From assembly GCA_050998755.1 (NCBI GenBank), contig JBPCPW010000095.1:15193-79192 (forward strand): DNA of 64,000 nt. The letters run 5' to 3'. Every line of letters starts with the position of its first letter. Position 1 is the first letter of the stretch. The notes under the pieces were generated by a model. The model was not told the DNA's origin, ran no database searches, and worked only from the letters and a program-made list of their open reading frames with translations. Below are positions 10,051 through 18,665 of the stretch, piece by piece. The position numbers and the translations under genes were made by a program. The DNA comes from JAXDLW01 sp050998755 (GTDB lineage: Bacteria > Chloroflexota > Dormibacteria > DASZGP01).

Positions 10051-10127
10051 GGGCCTTTAGCTCAGGTGGTCAGAGCGCACGGCTGATAACCGTGAGGTCT
10101 GTGGTTCGAGTCCACAAAGGCCCACCA
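10051..10127 (+). tRNA. tRNA-Ile (GAU)
   Basis: A cloverleaf with acceptor GGGCCTT pairing AAGGCCC, anticodon loop CTGATAA (GAU), T-arm GGTTCGAGTCC and an encoded CCA (10125-10127). Its position in the 16S-23S spacer is the common one. Confidence 0.97.
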
Positions 10128-10178
10128 CCTCCTGCATCGCAGCGGCTCCGCCCGCTGGGCGGATCCCGCGATCTACGT

Positions 10179-10251
<73 letters not shown>

Positions 10252-10609
10252 CACCAGCTCTACCCGCCTCGTGGCGGAAAGAGAAAGCACGTTAACAAGC
10301 GAATAGCGAAGAACTTCAGTTGAGATCCTGGAAGGCCATCCAGCCGGAACGGGTCTCATGTCGAAAAGTAGTTGGGTCAACACAGTTGAACCAGCATCGA
10401 GTCCCCCGAGCGCCACGGCGTGAAGGGTGCGGAGAGGCTGGGGAGACCAGGTTGATCTGAAAACGCAATCAAGCCTTCCTACAAAGAGGTGAAAACTGGC
10501 TTCTGCCGAGGGGCCAGGAGGATTGCGTCGTGTGCTGGTTTGCGCTAGGCGAAAGAATGCGCCGAAAGGTGCAGGAAGTCGTCAAGCCGCTGTGAAGTGG
10601 CGATAGGTA
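10252..10609 (+). other. tRNA-Ala to 23S spacer with 23S processing stem
   Basis: Non-coding. The segment 10588-10609 (CGCTGTGAAGTGG... TAGGTA) is complementary to 15504-15524 just after 23S (TACCTATCCCACTTCACAGCG). Together they form the processing helix flanking 23S. No gene is seen. Confidence 0.8.
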
Positions 10610-11318
10610 GGTCAAGCTAGCAAGAGCACACGGTGGATGCCTTGGCATCAAGAGCCGATGAAGGACGTGGTTACCGACGATACGCCTCGGGGAGCTGGAA
10701 ACGAGCTTCGATCCGAGGATTTCCGAATGAGGAAACTCAGCGCAAGTAATGTTGCGTTACTCCCGCCTGAATATATAGGGCGGGTAGAGGGCACCCGGGG
10801 AACTGAAACATCTAAGTACCCGGAGGAAGAGATACTCCCTTAGTAGTGGCGAGCGAACAGGGACCAGCCCAAACCCCTTTTGCGTGATAGGCGGCAGCCG
10901 TTTCAGAAGGGGTGTTGTGGGAGCCACCCGTTATCCCTGCCGGGGTAGCAAGGAGTTACAAAATCGCTGTTTAGTTGAGCGGCCCTGGAAAGGCCGGCCA
11001 CAGAGGGTGACAGCCCCGTAAACGAAAAGCAGGCGATCTCCTGGAGGATTTCCCAAGTACCACGGGACACGCGAAATCCCGTGGGAATCTGCCCAGACCA
11101 TTGGGTAAGGCTAAGTACTCTTGATGACCGATAGCGGATAGTACCGTGAGGGAATGGTGAAAAGTACCCCGGAAGGGGAGTGAAATAGTACCTGAAACCG
11201 TGTGCTTACAAACCGTGAGAGCACTATGCCGGTTTACCGGAATGTGTGATTGCGTGCCTTTTGTAGAATGAGCCGGCGAGTTACTTCTCTGTGGCAAGGT
11301 TAAGGGGTTTACACCCGG

Positions 11319-11350
<32 letters not shown>

Positions 11351-11783
11351 GTTGTAGTCGCAGGGAGTAGACCCGAAACTGAGTGACCTATCCATGGTCA
11401 GGCTGAAGCGCAGGTAAAACTGCGTGGAGGGCCGAACCGACCCCGGTTGAAAACGCGGCGGATGAACTGTGGATAGCGGTGAAATGCCAATCGAACTCAG
11501 ATATAGCTGGTTCTCCTCGAAATGCATTTAGGTGCAGCGTCATCGATTCAGTGTGTCGGAGGTAGAGCACTGAATGGGCTAGGGGCCATCACCTGGTTAC
11601 CAAACCCAATCAAACTCCGAATGCCGATACATATTGCGATGGCAGTGAGACAGTGGGGGATAAGCTTCATTGTCGAAAGGGAAACAGCCCAGACCCTCAG
11701 CTAAGGCCCCAAATTTGTGGCTAAGTGGTAAAGGAGGTCGGGTTGCTCAGACAACCAGGATGTTGGCTTAGAAGCAGCCACCA

Positions 11784-11819
<36 letters not shown>

Positions 11820-12580
11820 CTGGCGCCGACAATGATCGGGGCTCAAGCCATGAGCCGAAGCTAGGGATGGCGTCGTAAGACGTCGTGGTAGAGGAGCGTT
11901 CTGCGTGCAGCGAAGCTGAACCGTGAGGATTGGTGGAGCGCGCAGAAGTGCGAATGCCGGCACAAGTAGCGAGAAAAACGTGAGAAACGTTTTCGCCGTA
12001 AGCCTAAGGTTTCCTGGGCAACGTTAATCGTCCCAGGGTTAGCCGGGCCTAAGCCGAGGCTGAAAAGCGTAGGCGATGGACAACTGGTCATAATTCCAGT
12101 GCCACCAAAGTTCGTTATGAGCGATGGAGCGACGAAGAAGGATAGGTACAGCGCACGATTGGATGTGTGCGTGTAAGCAGGTAGGCGGTTCCCGTAGGTA
12201 AATCCGCGGGAGCATCAACGCCGAGATGTGATGCCGAGCCTGGTAACAGGCGAAGTGGCTGATTCCAAGCTTCCAAGAAAACCTTCTAGCCAGAACTAGG
12301 TGCCCGTACCGCAAACCGACTCAGGTAGGTGGGAAGAGGATTCCAAGGCGATCGAGAGAAGTGTAGTTAAGGAACTCGGCAAAATACCTCCGTAACTTCG
12401 GGAGAAGGAGGGCCCCCTGGGGTAATGGACCTCGCGTCCTGAGCTCTGGAGGGCCGCAGAGAAAAGGCCCAACCGACTGTTTACTAAAAACACAGGTCTC
12501 TGCTAAAGCGAAAGCTGATGTATAGGGGCTGACGCCTGCCCGGTGCCGGAAGGTTAAGGGGAACTGTTAACGCGGTGAAC

Positions 12581-12611
<31 letters not shown>

Positions 12612-12875
12612 CAAACCGAGGTAGTTATAAAACCTGGCCATATGCTGGAATAACCGTCCTGAGAAAGGTGAGTATCCCGTGGTAGAGCGTGAGCTCTGAC
12701 AATCCATCGGGTGCGGTCAATCAGCAGGAAAGGCTCTCCGCAGGGAGAGAATCCTCAGAGACTAGACGCCAGGCGCCACTGTAAAGCGGTGATGATATAG
12801 TCCGATCTTACGGGCGACCGTGAGAGCTGCTCAGAAATGTAGCAGCCGTCTCAGACGAGAGACGCAACAATAATG
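12612..12875 (+). ncRNA. Group I intron 1 (after U1917), ORF-less
   Basis: 264 nt inserted in the helix 69 loop. The joined exons read CCGTAACTAT|AACGGTCCTAAGG, the normal 23S sequence. P1 forms between exon TAACTAT and intron GTAGTTA (12621-12627), with the required terminal U.G pair. Core elements are P (AATCAGCAGGAAAGGCT), Q/R (AATCCTCAGAGACTAGA) and S (GATATAGTCC); P7 forms from GACTA/TAGTC. The intron ends in G. P6 is closed by the short hairpin CTCTCCGCAGGGAGAG, where the related intron 4 carries an endonuclease gene. This is the same site as the Coxiella L1917 intron, as I recall it. Confidence 0.92.
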
Positions 12876-12909
<34 letters not shown>

Positions 12910-13598
12910 GAGTAGAAACGAGCCCGTACCGGCTAATATCGGTGGAGCCCTATTGACGGCGTGCGACTGTCACGGGTGGTACCGAGGGAAGTCGCCTTGC
13001 AAGAGGTTGACCCCGTATCGACTGAGGCTTAAGTGCCGAGGGTTGCCACGCTTACGCAAGGGCGTAAAATTTATGTGGTGGCCAAGACGCCGGTGAGTTT
13101 CGATGTGAACCTCCCTTCGTACATATCTGGTTACGTTGACGGAGAGGGATGCTTCACCGTCTCGTTCTCAAGGCGCATGAAGATGCGTGGAGGATGGGAA
13201 GTGAGGCCGAGCTTTTCGGTCAGCCAGAACTCAGACCGTGCAGAGGTGCTGCTGGAGATCCAGGAGTACCTCGGATGCGGAACGATTCGCCCAGATCGGA
13301 GCGACAAGACCATGAAGCTCGAGGTGCGCAGCATCGCGAACTTGGTCGAGAAGGTCATTCCTCACTTTGAGAGGTACCCGATGCGCTCCAGCAAACAAAG
13401 GGATTTCGAGTTCTTTGCCAGGGTATGCCAGCTCGTAAGCGCTGGCGAACATCTGACGCCCGCCGGCTTCCACAAGGTGGTCGGAATGGCAACTCAGATG
13501 AACAGCTCTGGCCGGCGCAAATATAGCGCCAGTGAGATGCTCGATAGCTCGGAGCTCAGAGTTATAGTCAGCACCCCCAGGAACGGGGGATAGAAGCG
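12910..13598 (+). ncRNA. Group I intron 2 (after U1951), carries a LAGLIDADG gene
   Basis: 689 nt. Joined exons: CTTGTCGGGT|AAGTTCCGACC, normal 23S. P1 pairs exon CGGGT with intron GCCCG (12922-12926), again with a terminal U.G. The core has P (GTACCGAGGGAAGTC), R (CCCCGTATCGACT) and S (GTTATAGTC); P7 is GACT/AGTC. The intron ends in G (AGAAGCG). The endonuclease ORF lies between R and S, so in the P8 region. The core closely resembles intron 3. This matches the site of the Coxiella L1951 intron. Confidence 0.92.
13033..13593 (+). CDS. LAGLIDADG homing endonuclease of intron 2
   Basis: A single-motif LAGLIDADG protein of about 186 residues, expected to work as a homodimer and to cut intron-less 23S alleles near position 1951. 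The motif LPSYISGYVDGEGCF holds the metal-binding Asp/Glu region. Further conserved segments are FSVSQNSDRAEVLLEIQ, LGCGTIRPDRSDK and RSSKQRDFEFF. The start is uncertain: GTG 13033 gives the longest frame, and GTG 13075 or 13078 are alternatives nearer the motif. No Shine-Dalgarno is obvious. The frame runs through the ribozyme S strand and stops (TAG) 5 nt before the 3' splice site. It is clearly similar to the intron 4 protein. Confidence 0.88.
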   Translation: MPRVATLTQGRKIYVVAKTPVSFDVNLPSYISGYVDGEGCFTVSFSRRMKMRGGWEVRPSFSVSQNSDRAEVLLEIQEYLGCGTIRPDRSDKTMKLEVRSIANLVEKVIPHFERYPMRSSKQRDFEFFARVCQLVSAGEHLTPAGFHKVVGMATQMNSSGRRKYSASEMLDSSELRVIVSTPRNGG

Positions 13599-14067
13599 AA
13601 GTTCCGACCCGCACGAATGGCGTAACGAGTTGGGCGCTGTCTCGACTACACACTCGGCGAAACTGAAGTACCTGTGAAGATACAGGTTACGCGCGGCAGG
13701 ACGGAAAGACCCCGTGGAGCTTTACTGCAACTTGTCACTGGTCAGGGGCTTAGCATGTAGAGGATAGCTGGGAGACTGTGAAATTCGGGCGCTAGCTCGG
13801 GTGGAGTCAACCTTGGAATACCAGCCTTGTTAAATCTTTGATCTAACCGACACCGTGATCCGGTGGCGGGACCGTGACAGGCAGGCAGTTTGACTGGGGC
13901 GGTCGCCTCCCAAAAGGTAACGGAGGCGCCCAAAGGTTCCCTCAGCCTGGATGGAAATCAGGCTTTTGAGTGCAATGGCATAAGGGAGCTTAACTGTGAG
14001 ACAAACAGGTCGAGCAGGTGCGAAAGCAGGGCATAGTGATCCGACGACTCGGTATGGAACGGTCGTC

Positions 14068-14104
<37 letters not shown>

Positions 14105-14120
14105 TATCTTGCCCAAGAGT

Positions 14121-14379
14121 CAATTAGTGGCTCCTCGCCCGAGCGATCGGGCGATGATACAGTGGCTCATATCGGTGAAGCCCGCCGGCAGCTCAAACTG
14201 CCAGGGTAATACCGAGGGAAGTCAGCTCCATTTGAGCTTGACCCCGTAACGACTTCTCGCAACCGCGAGAGATGGAGGTCGCTACCTCGTGAGAGCTAAA
14301 TCTATGACCTCCATAAAACGCCACCATCTCACCGAGATGAAGGTATAGTCTGCGCTCCGAGAAATCGGAGACATTAGCG
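14121..14379 (+). ncRNA. Group I intron 3 (after about U2473), ORF-less
   Basis: 259 nt. Joined exons: TTGCCCAAGAGT|TCACATCGACGGCAA, matching E. coli CCCAAGAGUUCAUAUCGACGG in length and pattern. P1 pairs exon AAGAGT with intron GCTCCT, with a terminal U.G and one A-C mismatch. Core: P (ATACCGAGGGAAGTC), R (CCCCGTAACGACT) and S (GGTATAGTC), nearly identical to intron 2. It ends in G (ATTAGCG). P8 is short and structured, where intron 2 carries its gene. I do not recall a described group I intron at this exact 23S position. Confidence 0.9.
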
Positions 14380-14393
14380 TCACATCGACGGCA

Positions 14394-14432
<39 letters not shown>

Positions 14433-14442
14433 GTGTAGTCGC

Positions 14443-14476
<34 letters not shown>

Positions 14477-14510
14477 TACGCGAGCTGGGTTTAGAACGTC
14501 GTGAGACAGT

Positions 14511-15206
14511 GGAATTGAACGCGCTGTCTATAAATCTGGCTATATGCTGGAATACCCGAGTATCCCTCGCTACTATCCCGAACAGATGTTTGGTATAGTG
14601 ACAATGTGGAGGGTGCGGGCAATCAGCAGGAAAGGCTGGATAGCTACATGGCTGGGTTCGTTGATGGCGAGGGTTGCTTCGCCATCTCGGTCCAGCGCAA
14701 CATTTCCTGTCGGACCGGTATTCAACTTGTACCCGAGTTCCATGTCAGCCAGAACGGCGATCGAGCAGAAGTGCTCGGTCTCCTTCAAGAACGGCTGGGG
14801 TGCGGGTACATACGGAGTAACGGGCGGAAAGATCGAGCACTGGTATTCGTGGTGCGGAGACGAGAGGATCTCCTCGAGAGGGTAATTCCCTTCTTTGAGG
14901 CGAACCCCCTCCTGTCCTCCAAGCACAGGGAATTCCAGACGTTCGCGGTCATCGTGAGAGCGATGGCAGTGGGCCGGCATCTCGCAGATGCGGGCTTTCG
15001 TGAACTCCTAACTGCGGCCCTCCTGATGAATGGGGGCGGCCGCTTCCGACAGAAGCAATGGTTAGAGATCAGCTATCCAGAATCCTCAGAGACTACATGC
15101 CGGACAGGAGAGATCCTGAAGATATAGTCCGAGCTGCATGGCGACATGCAGAGCTAGGCAGAAATGCCCTGGCCCCGACCCATGACGGGTCGTGGTAACA
15201 AAACTG
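14511..15206 (+). ncRNA. Group I intron 4 (after U2593), carries a LAGLIDADG gene
   Basis: 696 nt. Joined exons: GTGAGACAGT|TCGGTCCCTATC, normal 23S. P1 pairs exon AGACAGT with intron GCTGTCT (14523-14529), seven pairs ending in U.G. The core matches intron 1: CTGGCTATATGCTGGAATA, P (AATCAGCAGGAAAGGCT), R (TCAGAGACTA) and S (GATATAGTCC). The ORF occupies the P6 loop and runs through the core. It ends in G. The site is that of the Chlamydomonas chloroplast intron that encodes I-CreI. Confidence 0.93.
14606..15127 (+). CDS. LAGLIDADG homing endonuclease of intron 4
   Basis: A single-motif LAGLIDADG protein of about 173 residues, likely a homodimer specific for the intron-less 2593 site. Motif LDSYMAGFVDGEGCF; shared with the intron 2 protein are HVSQNGDRAEVL, RLGCGYIRSNG and LSSKHREFQTFA. 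GTG 14606 is the furthest plausible start and would place the ribozyme P strand inside the coding region; ATG 14648 would cut into the LAGLIDADG helix. The stop TAG is itself part of the ribozyme S motif (GATATAGTCC), so the last two codons and the catalytic core share bases. Confidence 0.88.
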   Translation: MEGAGNQQERLDSYMAGFVDGEGCFAISVQRNISCRTGIQLVPEFHVSQNGDRAEVLGLLQERLGCGYIRSNGRKDRALVFVVRRREDLLERVIPFFEANPLLSSKHREFQTFAVIVRAMAVGRHLADAGFRELLTAALLMNGGGRFRQKQWLEISYPESSETTCRTGEILKI

Positions 15207-15640
15207 TCGGTCCCTATCCGCCGTGCGCGTAAGAGTCTTGAGAGGAGTTGACCTCAGTACGAGAGGACCGGGTTGAACGAACCTCTAGTGGACCGGTTGT
15301 TCCGCCAGGAGCACCGCCGGGTAGCCATGTTCGGATGGGATAAGCGCTGAAAGCATCTAAGTGCGAAGCCCACCTCAAGATAAGGACTCTCACCGGGTTA
15401 ACCGGGTAAGGCCCCAGCGAGACCAGCTGGTTGATAGGCCGGAGGTGTAAGAGGAGCGATCCTTTGAGCTGACCGGTACTAATAGGCCGAGGGCTTGACC
15501 ATTTACCTATCCCACTTCACAGCGCAATTAGACATTCATGTCGACCAGCACACAACTGCTAGGGCCGGCTGGAGTTCTTCGCATTCGCGTGCTTTCCTCC
15601 GGGAGATCGGGGGGCACAAATTAATACGGCTCAGAGAAGT

Positions 15641-15757
15641 ACTGGGTGACCATAGCGGTGGGGAAACACCTGTTCCCATTCCGAACACAGCAGTTAAGCC
15701 CACCAGCGCCGATGGTACTGCAAGGTTTCCTTGTGGGAGAGTAGGTCGTTGCCCAGT
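15641..15757 (+). rRNA. rrf: 5S ribosomal RNA
   Basis: About 117 nt beginning ACTGGGTGACCATAGCG, with the conserved CCGAACACAGCAGTTAAGCC and GAGAGTAGGTCGTTGCCCAGT. The terminal helix AGTACTGGG/CCCAGTACT (15638-15646 with 15752-15760) fixes the ends within a few bases. Confidence 0.96.
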
Positions 15758-15793
15758 ACTTTTCTTTACCATCTGCTCCGTCCCAGGGGACGG
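15758..15793 (+). terminator. Probable end of the rRNA operon
   Basis: Right after 5S comes a T-rich stretch (CTTTTCTTT, 15759-15767), then a small hairpin CGTCC-CAGG-GGACG (about 15779-15792) followed by CTTTG. The 5S end helix plus the T run may itself act as the terminator. Assignment is tentative. Confidence 0.45.
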
Positions 15794-15852
15794 CTTTGAA
15801 CACCATTAGTTGATTGCCGCGGTCGCTAGCGCGGCAAGTCAGGAGGCGCCGG

Positions 15853-17037
15853 TTGGCTGACACCAAGAGACTTCTCGTAGTCGCCAACTCCGAGACGTTC
15901 CTGAGAATGCTGCGCTTCTACTTCACCAAGGCGGGTTACGACGTCCAGACGGTGTCCGACGGCGACAAGGCCTTGCGATTCGTCACGGCCGAGATGCCCG
16001 ACGCCCTGATCACCGACGAGTCGCTGCCCGGGATGGACGGCCTGCAGTTGGTGAGGCAGTTGCGTGCCAGTCCAGTCACCTCCAAACTTCCCGTGCTGAT
16101 GCTCGTTGCCGGTGGCGGCGACAGCCGCGTGCAGGCGGCGATCGGTGCCGGCGCCACCGAGGCCATTCGCCGCGACGCGCGGATCCAGGACATCGGCGAA
16201 AGGGTCGCATCGCTGGTTGCCGCCAGCGCTGCCTCGGCGCCGCCGCTGGGCACCATCGAAGATTCCGACGCGGCCCCTGTGCGCCAGGCGCACACCGTGA
16301 CTCTCCTCAGTGCTCGCGGGGGCAGCGGAAAGAGCCTGCTATCGACCAACCTCGGAGTGGCACTGGCGCAGCGCCCGGGCGAGACCACCGTTCTGCTCGA
16401 CCTCAACCTCGAGTTCGGCGCGACGGCGATGATGCTCGACCTCCGGCCGGTGTACACCCTTCGCGACATCGCTGACGCCGTGATGAACGATGTCTCGGAC
16501 ACCGAGTTCGACGGCATGCTGCTGCGGCACTCCAGTGGCCTTCGGGTGGTGCCCGCCGTGGCCCAGCCAGGTGATTCGGAGTTGATTCCTGACGGCGCTC
16601 TGCCCCGGATTGTCGATCGCCTGCGCCGCCTCTACGACCATGTGGTGGTCGACGGCCGTCCGTCTTTCCGCGAGTTCATGCTCGACCTCTGGGAGAACTC
16701 GGACACCTTGCTGATCATGTGTCCCCCCGAGGTGGTCTCGGTGCTGGTCACCCGCTCGCTGCTCGAGGCCTTTGGGGTCATCAACATCAGCCCCGAAAAG
16801 GTGCTGATTATCCTTAACAATGTGGCGCCAAAGGCGCGCCTGAACTCGTCCCAGGTGGAGCGCGGGCTGGGCAGCCCGACGTTCACGGTCCCATACGGCG
16901 GTGAGCAGCTTTACCGCAGCGTGGATGTCGGCAAGAGCTTTGTCCTGGAGGCGCCCAAGGAGCCTTTCTCGGTGGCCATCCGCAAACTGGCGGACCTGCT
17001 GGTTAGCCGCGCCAAGGACCGCGCCGGCTCGAGCTAG
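15853..17037 (+). CDS. REC domain-MinD/ParA ATPase fusion (CpaE-like)
   Basis: About 394 residues. The N-terminal response-regulator receiver domain (about 1-120) has phospho-acceptor Asp about 55 (LITDESLPGMDG). The C-terminal deviant Walker A ATPase (about 145-390) has ARGGSGKSLLSTNLG, LLDLNLEFG and DHVVVDGRPSF. This layout matches CpaE/TadZ proteins that position pilus or polar complexes, but no tad/pilus gene is adjacent. TTG 15853 is chosen because AGGAGG (15841-15846) lies 6 nt upstream. It follows the rRNA operon and is closed by a strong hairpin. Confidence 0.85.
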   Translation: MADTKRLLVVANSETFLRMLRFYFTKAGYDVQTVSDGDKALRFVTAEMPDALITDESLPGMDGLQLVRQLRASPVTSKLPVLMLVAGGGDSRVQAAIGAGATEAIRRDARIQDIGERVASLVAASAASAPPLGTIEDSDAAPVRQAHTVTLLSARGGSGKSLLSTNLGVALAQRPGETTVLLDLNLEFGATAMMLDLRPVYTLRDIADAVMNDVSDTEFDGMLLRHSSGLRVVPAVAQPGDSELIPDGALPRIVDRLRRLYDHVVVDGRPSFREFMLDLWENSDTLLIMCPPEVVSVLVTRSLLEAFGVINISPEKVLIILNNVAPKARLNSSQVERGLGSPTFTVPYGGEQLYRSVDVGKSFVLEAPKEPFSVAIRKLADLLVSRAKDRAGSS

Positions 17038-17107
17038 TCATCCTTGAGCACTGGCTAGTCAGTCCGTGAAACCCGCACCACCGCAAGAAGAGCGCTTGGA
17101 AAAGAGT

Positions 17108-17133
17108 GAGGCCCCGGATTTCTCCGGGGCCTC
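17108..17133 (+). terminator. Perfect 11-bp stem hairpin after the CpaE-like gene
   Basis: GAGGCCCCGGA, loop TTTC, TCCGGGGCCTC: a perfect GC-rich inverted repeat 70 nt after the stop codon. No U-tract follows, so it is either a Rho-assisted or U-less terminator, or an mRNA 3' stabiliser. Confidence 0.6.
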
Positions 17134-17410
17134 GATTCCATCTCGGCGCTGGGTAGTGGACTGCGCCAGCCGCCTGGCGGCGGGTCCCATCTCAGGGGTG
17201 ACTCCGGCCGCAGGTTCGGCGTCGACGTACGCGAGAAGCGCTCGCGCTGTGGCTGTCTACGCCCGCTTGTCGACCTCGCTGTCCTTCATCCCTACCCATG
17301 CGTTGCAAGCTCGTTTTCTACAATCCATTGGCACCACCTCCGGCGGTTTCAAGGGGGCTAGGACAGCCCGATCTGATAGTTCGGCTCGATCATAGCATCG
17401 TGATCCGGCA
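17134..17410 (+). other. Intergenic region before the glycosyltransferase
   Basis: About 280 bp with no supported gene. An open frame across 17066-17395 covers the terminator hairpin and lacks any recognisable protein feature. Near the 3' end TAGCAT (about 17394) could be a -10 element for the next gene, about 11 nt before its start. Confidence 0.5.
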
Positions 17411-18547
17411 TTGAAACCAGCCCGGCCGCCGGTCCTCGGCATCGACGCTTCCCGGGTTTCGATCGCCCGGGCGGGCATCGACAACTACGTGCACCACCTG
17501 CTTCCCGGCCTGGTCCGCGCGTGGCGCGGATACGGTGGCGAGGTGGTGGTGTTCAGCGCCAACCCGGACATCGCCGCGCATGTGCGCCCCACAGTCACCG
17601 TCCTGCCCGGGGGCGGGGGCGGATGGACGCAGGCCCGGCTCCCGGGGGCGGCGAGGCGTGCCCGGCTCGACGTGTACTTCAGCCCCATCCCCGTACTGCC
17701 GGTCCTGGTGCCGATGCCCTGCGCCAGCGTTGTCACGGTCCAGGACCTGCTTGAGTTCCGGGCCCGCTGGTGGTATTTCCGCCGTCTGATTGGTCTTGCG
17801 GTGAGCCGATCCGCCGCGGTCATCTGCATCTCCCAGGCCACCGAGCAGGAGGTGGCCACAGAATTCCCGGAGGCAGCCTCCAAGCTGGTCGTGGTTCGCC
17901 TCGCGGCCGACCCCGAACTGTTCCATGAAGGTGACGCACACGAGGGTGACGGCGGCAGGGCAGTACTGAGCCGGCTGGGGGTCCACCAGCCCCCGATTCT
18001 CGCCGTGGGCACCATTCAGCCGCGAAAGAATTACGTCCGGCTGATCGAGGCCTATGCCCAGCTGACTCATGCGGAGGGCACGCCGCCGCCGTTGTTGATC
18101 GTCGGTCAGCGAGGCTGGCAGTTCGAAGAGGTGATGGCCCTACCCGCGAAACTCGGCATCGCTGAGCGGGTGATCTTCGCGGGTCACCTGGAGGACCGCG
18201 AGGTGGCAGACCTGATGCGGGGATCGCTGCTGCTGGCCGCGGTGTCTACCGGCGAGGGGTTCGGCCTACCGGTCGTGGAGGCGATGTACTCCGGCCTGCC
18301 CATCCTGGCCGCGGACATCCCGCCGTTCCGAGAGGTGGCCGGAGCCGCGGCGCTGTTCGTCAACCCACTCAGCGTGAAGGACATCGCCTCCGGGCTTGGC
18401 CACCTGGTGTCAGACCCGGCCAGGCGCCAGGCCCTGATCGATGCGGGCCGGGGCCGGCGCGGACTCTTCAGCTGGGACCACGCCGCGGGCGACATTGCGG
18501 CGGCCCTGCGGAGGGCGCTGCCCGACGCGGCCAGGAGCCACCCCTAA
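17411..18547 (+). CDS. Glycosyltransferase family 4 protein
   Basis: 378 residues, GT-B fold, retaining glycosyltransferase family 4. The N-terminal domain (LGIDASRVSIARAGIDNYV) is typical of mannosyl/glucosyl transferases of this group. The C-terminal domain has VGTIQPRKNYVRLIEAY, then the sugar-nucleotide site STGEGFGLPVVEAMYSGLP and the PFREVAGAAALFVNP motif. The TTG at 17411 is the start that preserves the full N-terminal strand; there is no clear Shine-Dalgarno. It stands alone, so acceptor and pathway cannot be told. A small stem (ACCCC/GGGGT) overlaps the stop codon. Confidence 0.9.
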   Translation: MKPARPPVLGIDASRVSIARAGIDNYVHHLLPGLVRAWRGYGGEVVVFSANPDIAAHVRPTVTVLPGGGGGWTQARLPGAARRARLDVYFSPIPVLPVLVPMPCASVVTVQDLLEFRARWWYFRRLIGLAVSRSAAVICISQATEQEVATEFPEAASKLVVVRLAADPELFHEGDAHEGDGGRAVLSRLGVHQPPILAVGTIQPRKNYVRLIEAYAQLTHAEGTPPPLLIVGQRGWQFEEVMALPAKLGIAERVIFAGHLEDREVADLMRGSLLLAAVSTGEGFGLPVVEAMYSGLPILAADIPPFREVAGAAALFVNPLSVKDIASGLGHLVSDPARRQALIDAGRGRRGLFSWDHAAGDIAAALRRALPDAARSHP

Positions 18548-18554
18548 CAGGGGT
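18540..18554 (+). terminator. Small hairpin overlapping the glycosyltransferase stop codon
   Basis: ACCCC-TAACA-GGGGT, a 5-bp stem whose loop contains the TAA stop codon. It is weak, with no T-run. Confidence 0.3.
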
Positions 18555-18665
18555 CTAACATCGCCGGGCTAACGTCGGCAGGGCGGCGAGATCCGATTCC
18601 ATCTGCCCGGGGCAGGGGTGTCGGCGGCACACTGATGGATACGTATCACCACAGACAGGGAGTCA

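Noticed and set aside
17066..17395. A 109-codon frame after the CpaE-like gene
   Set aside because: It contains the perfect terminator hairpin, has no homologue I can recognise and no Shine-Dalgarno.
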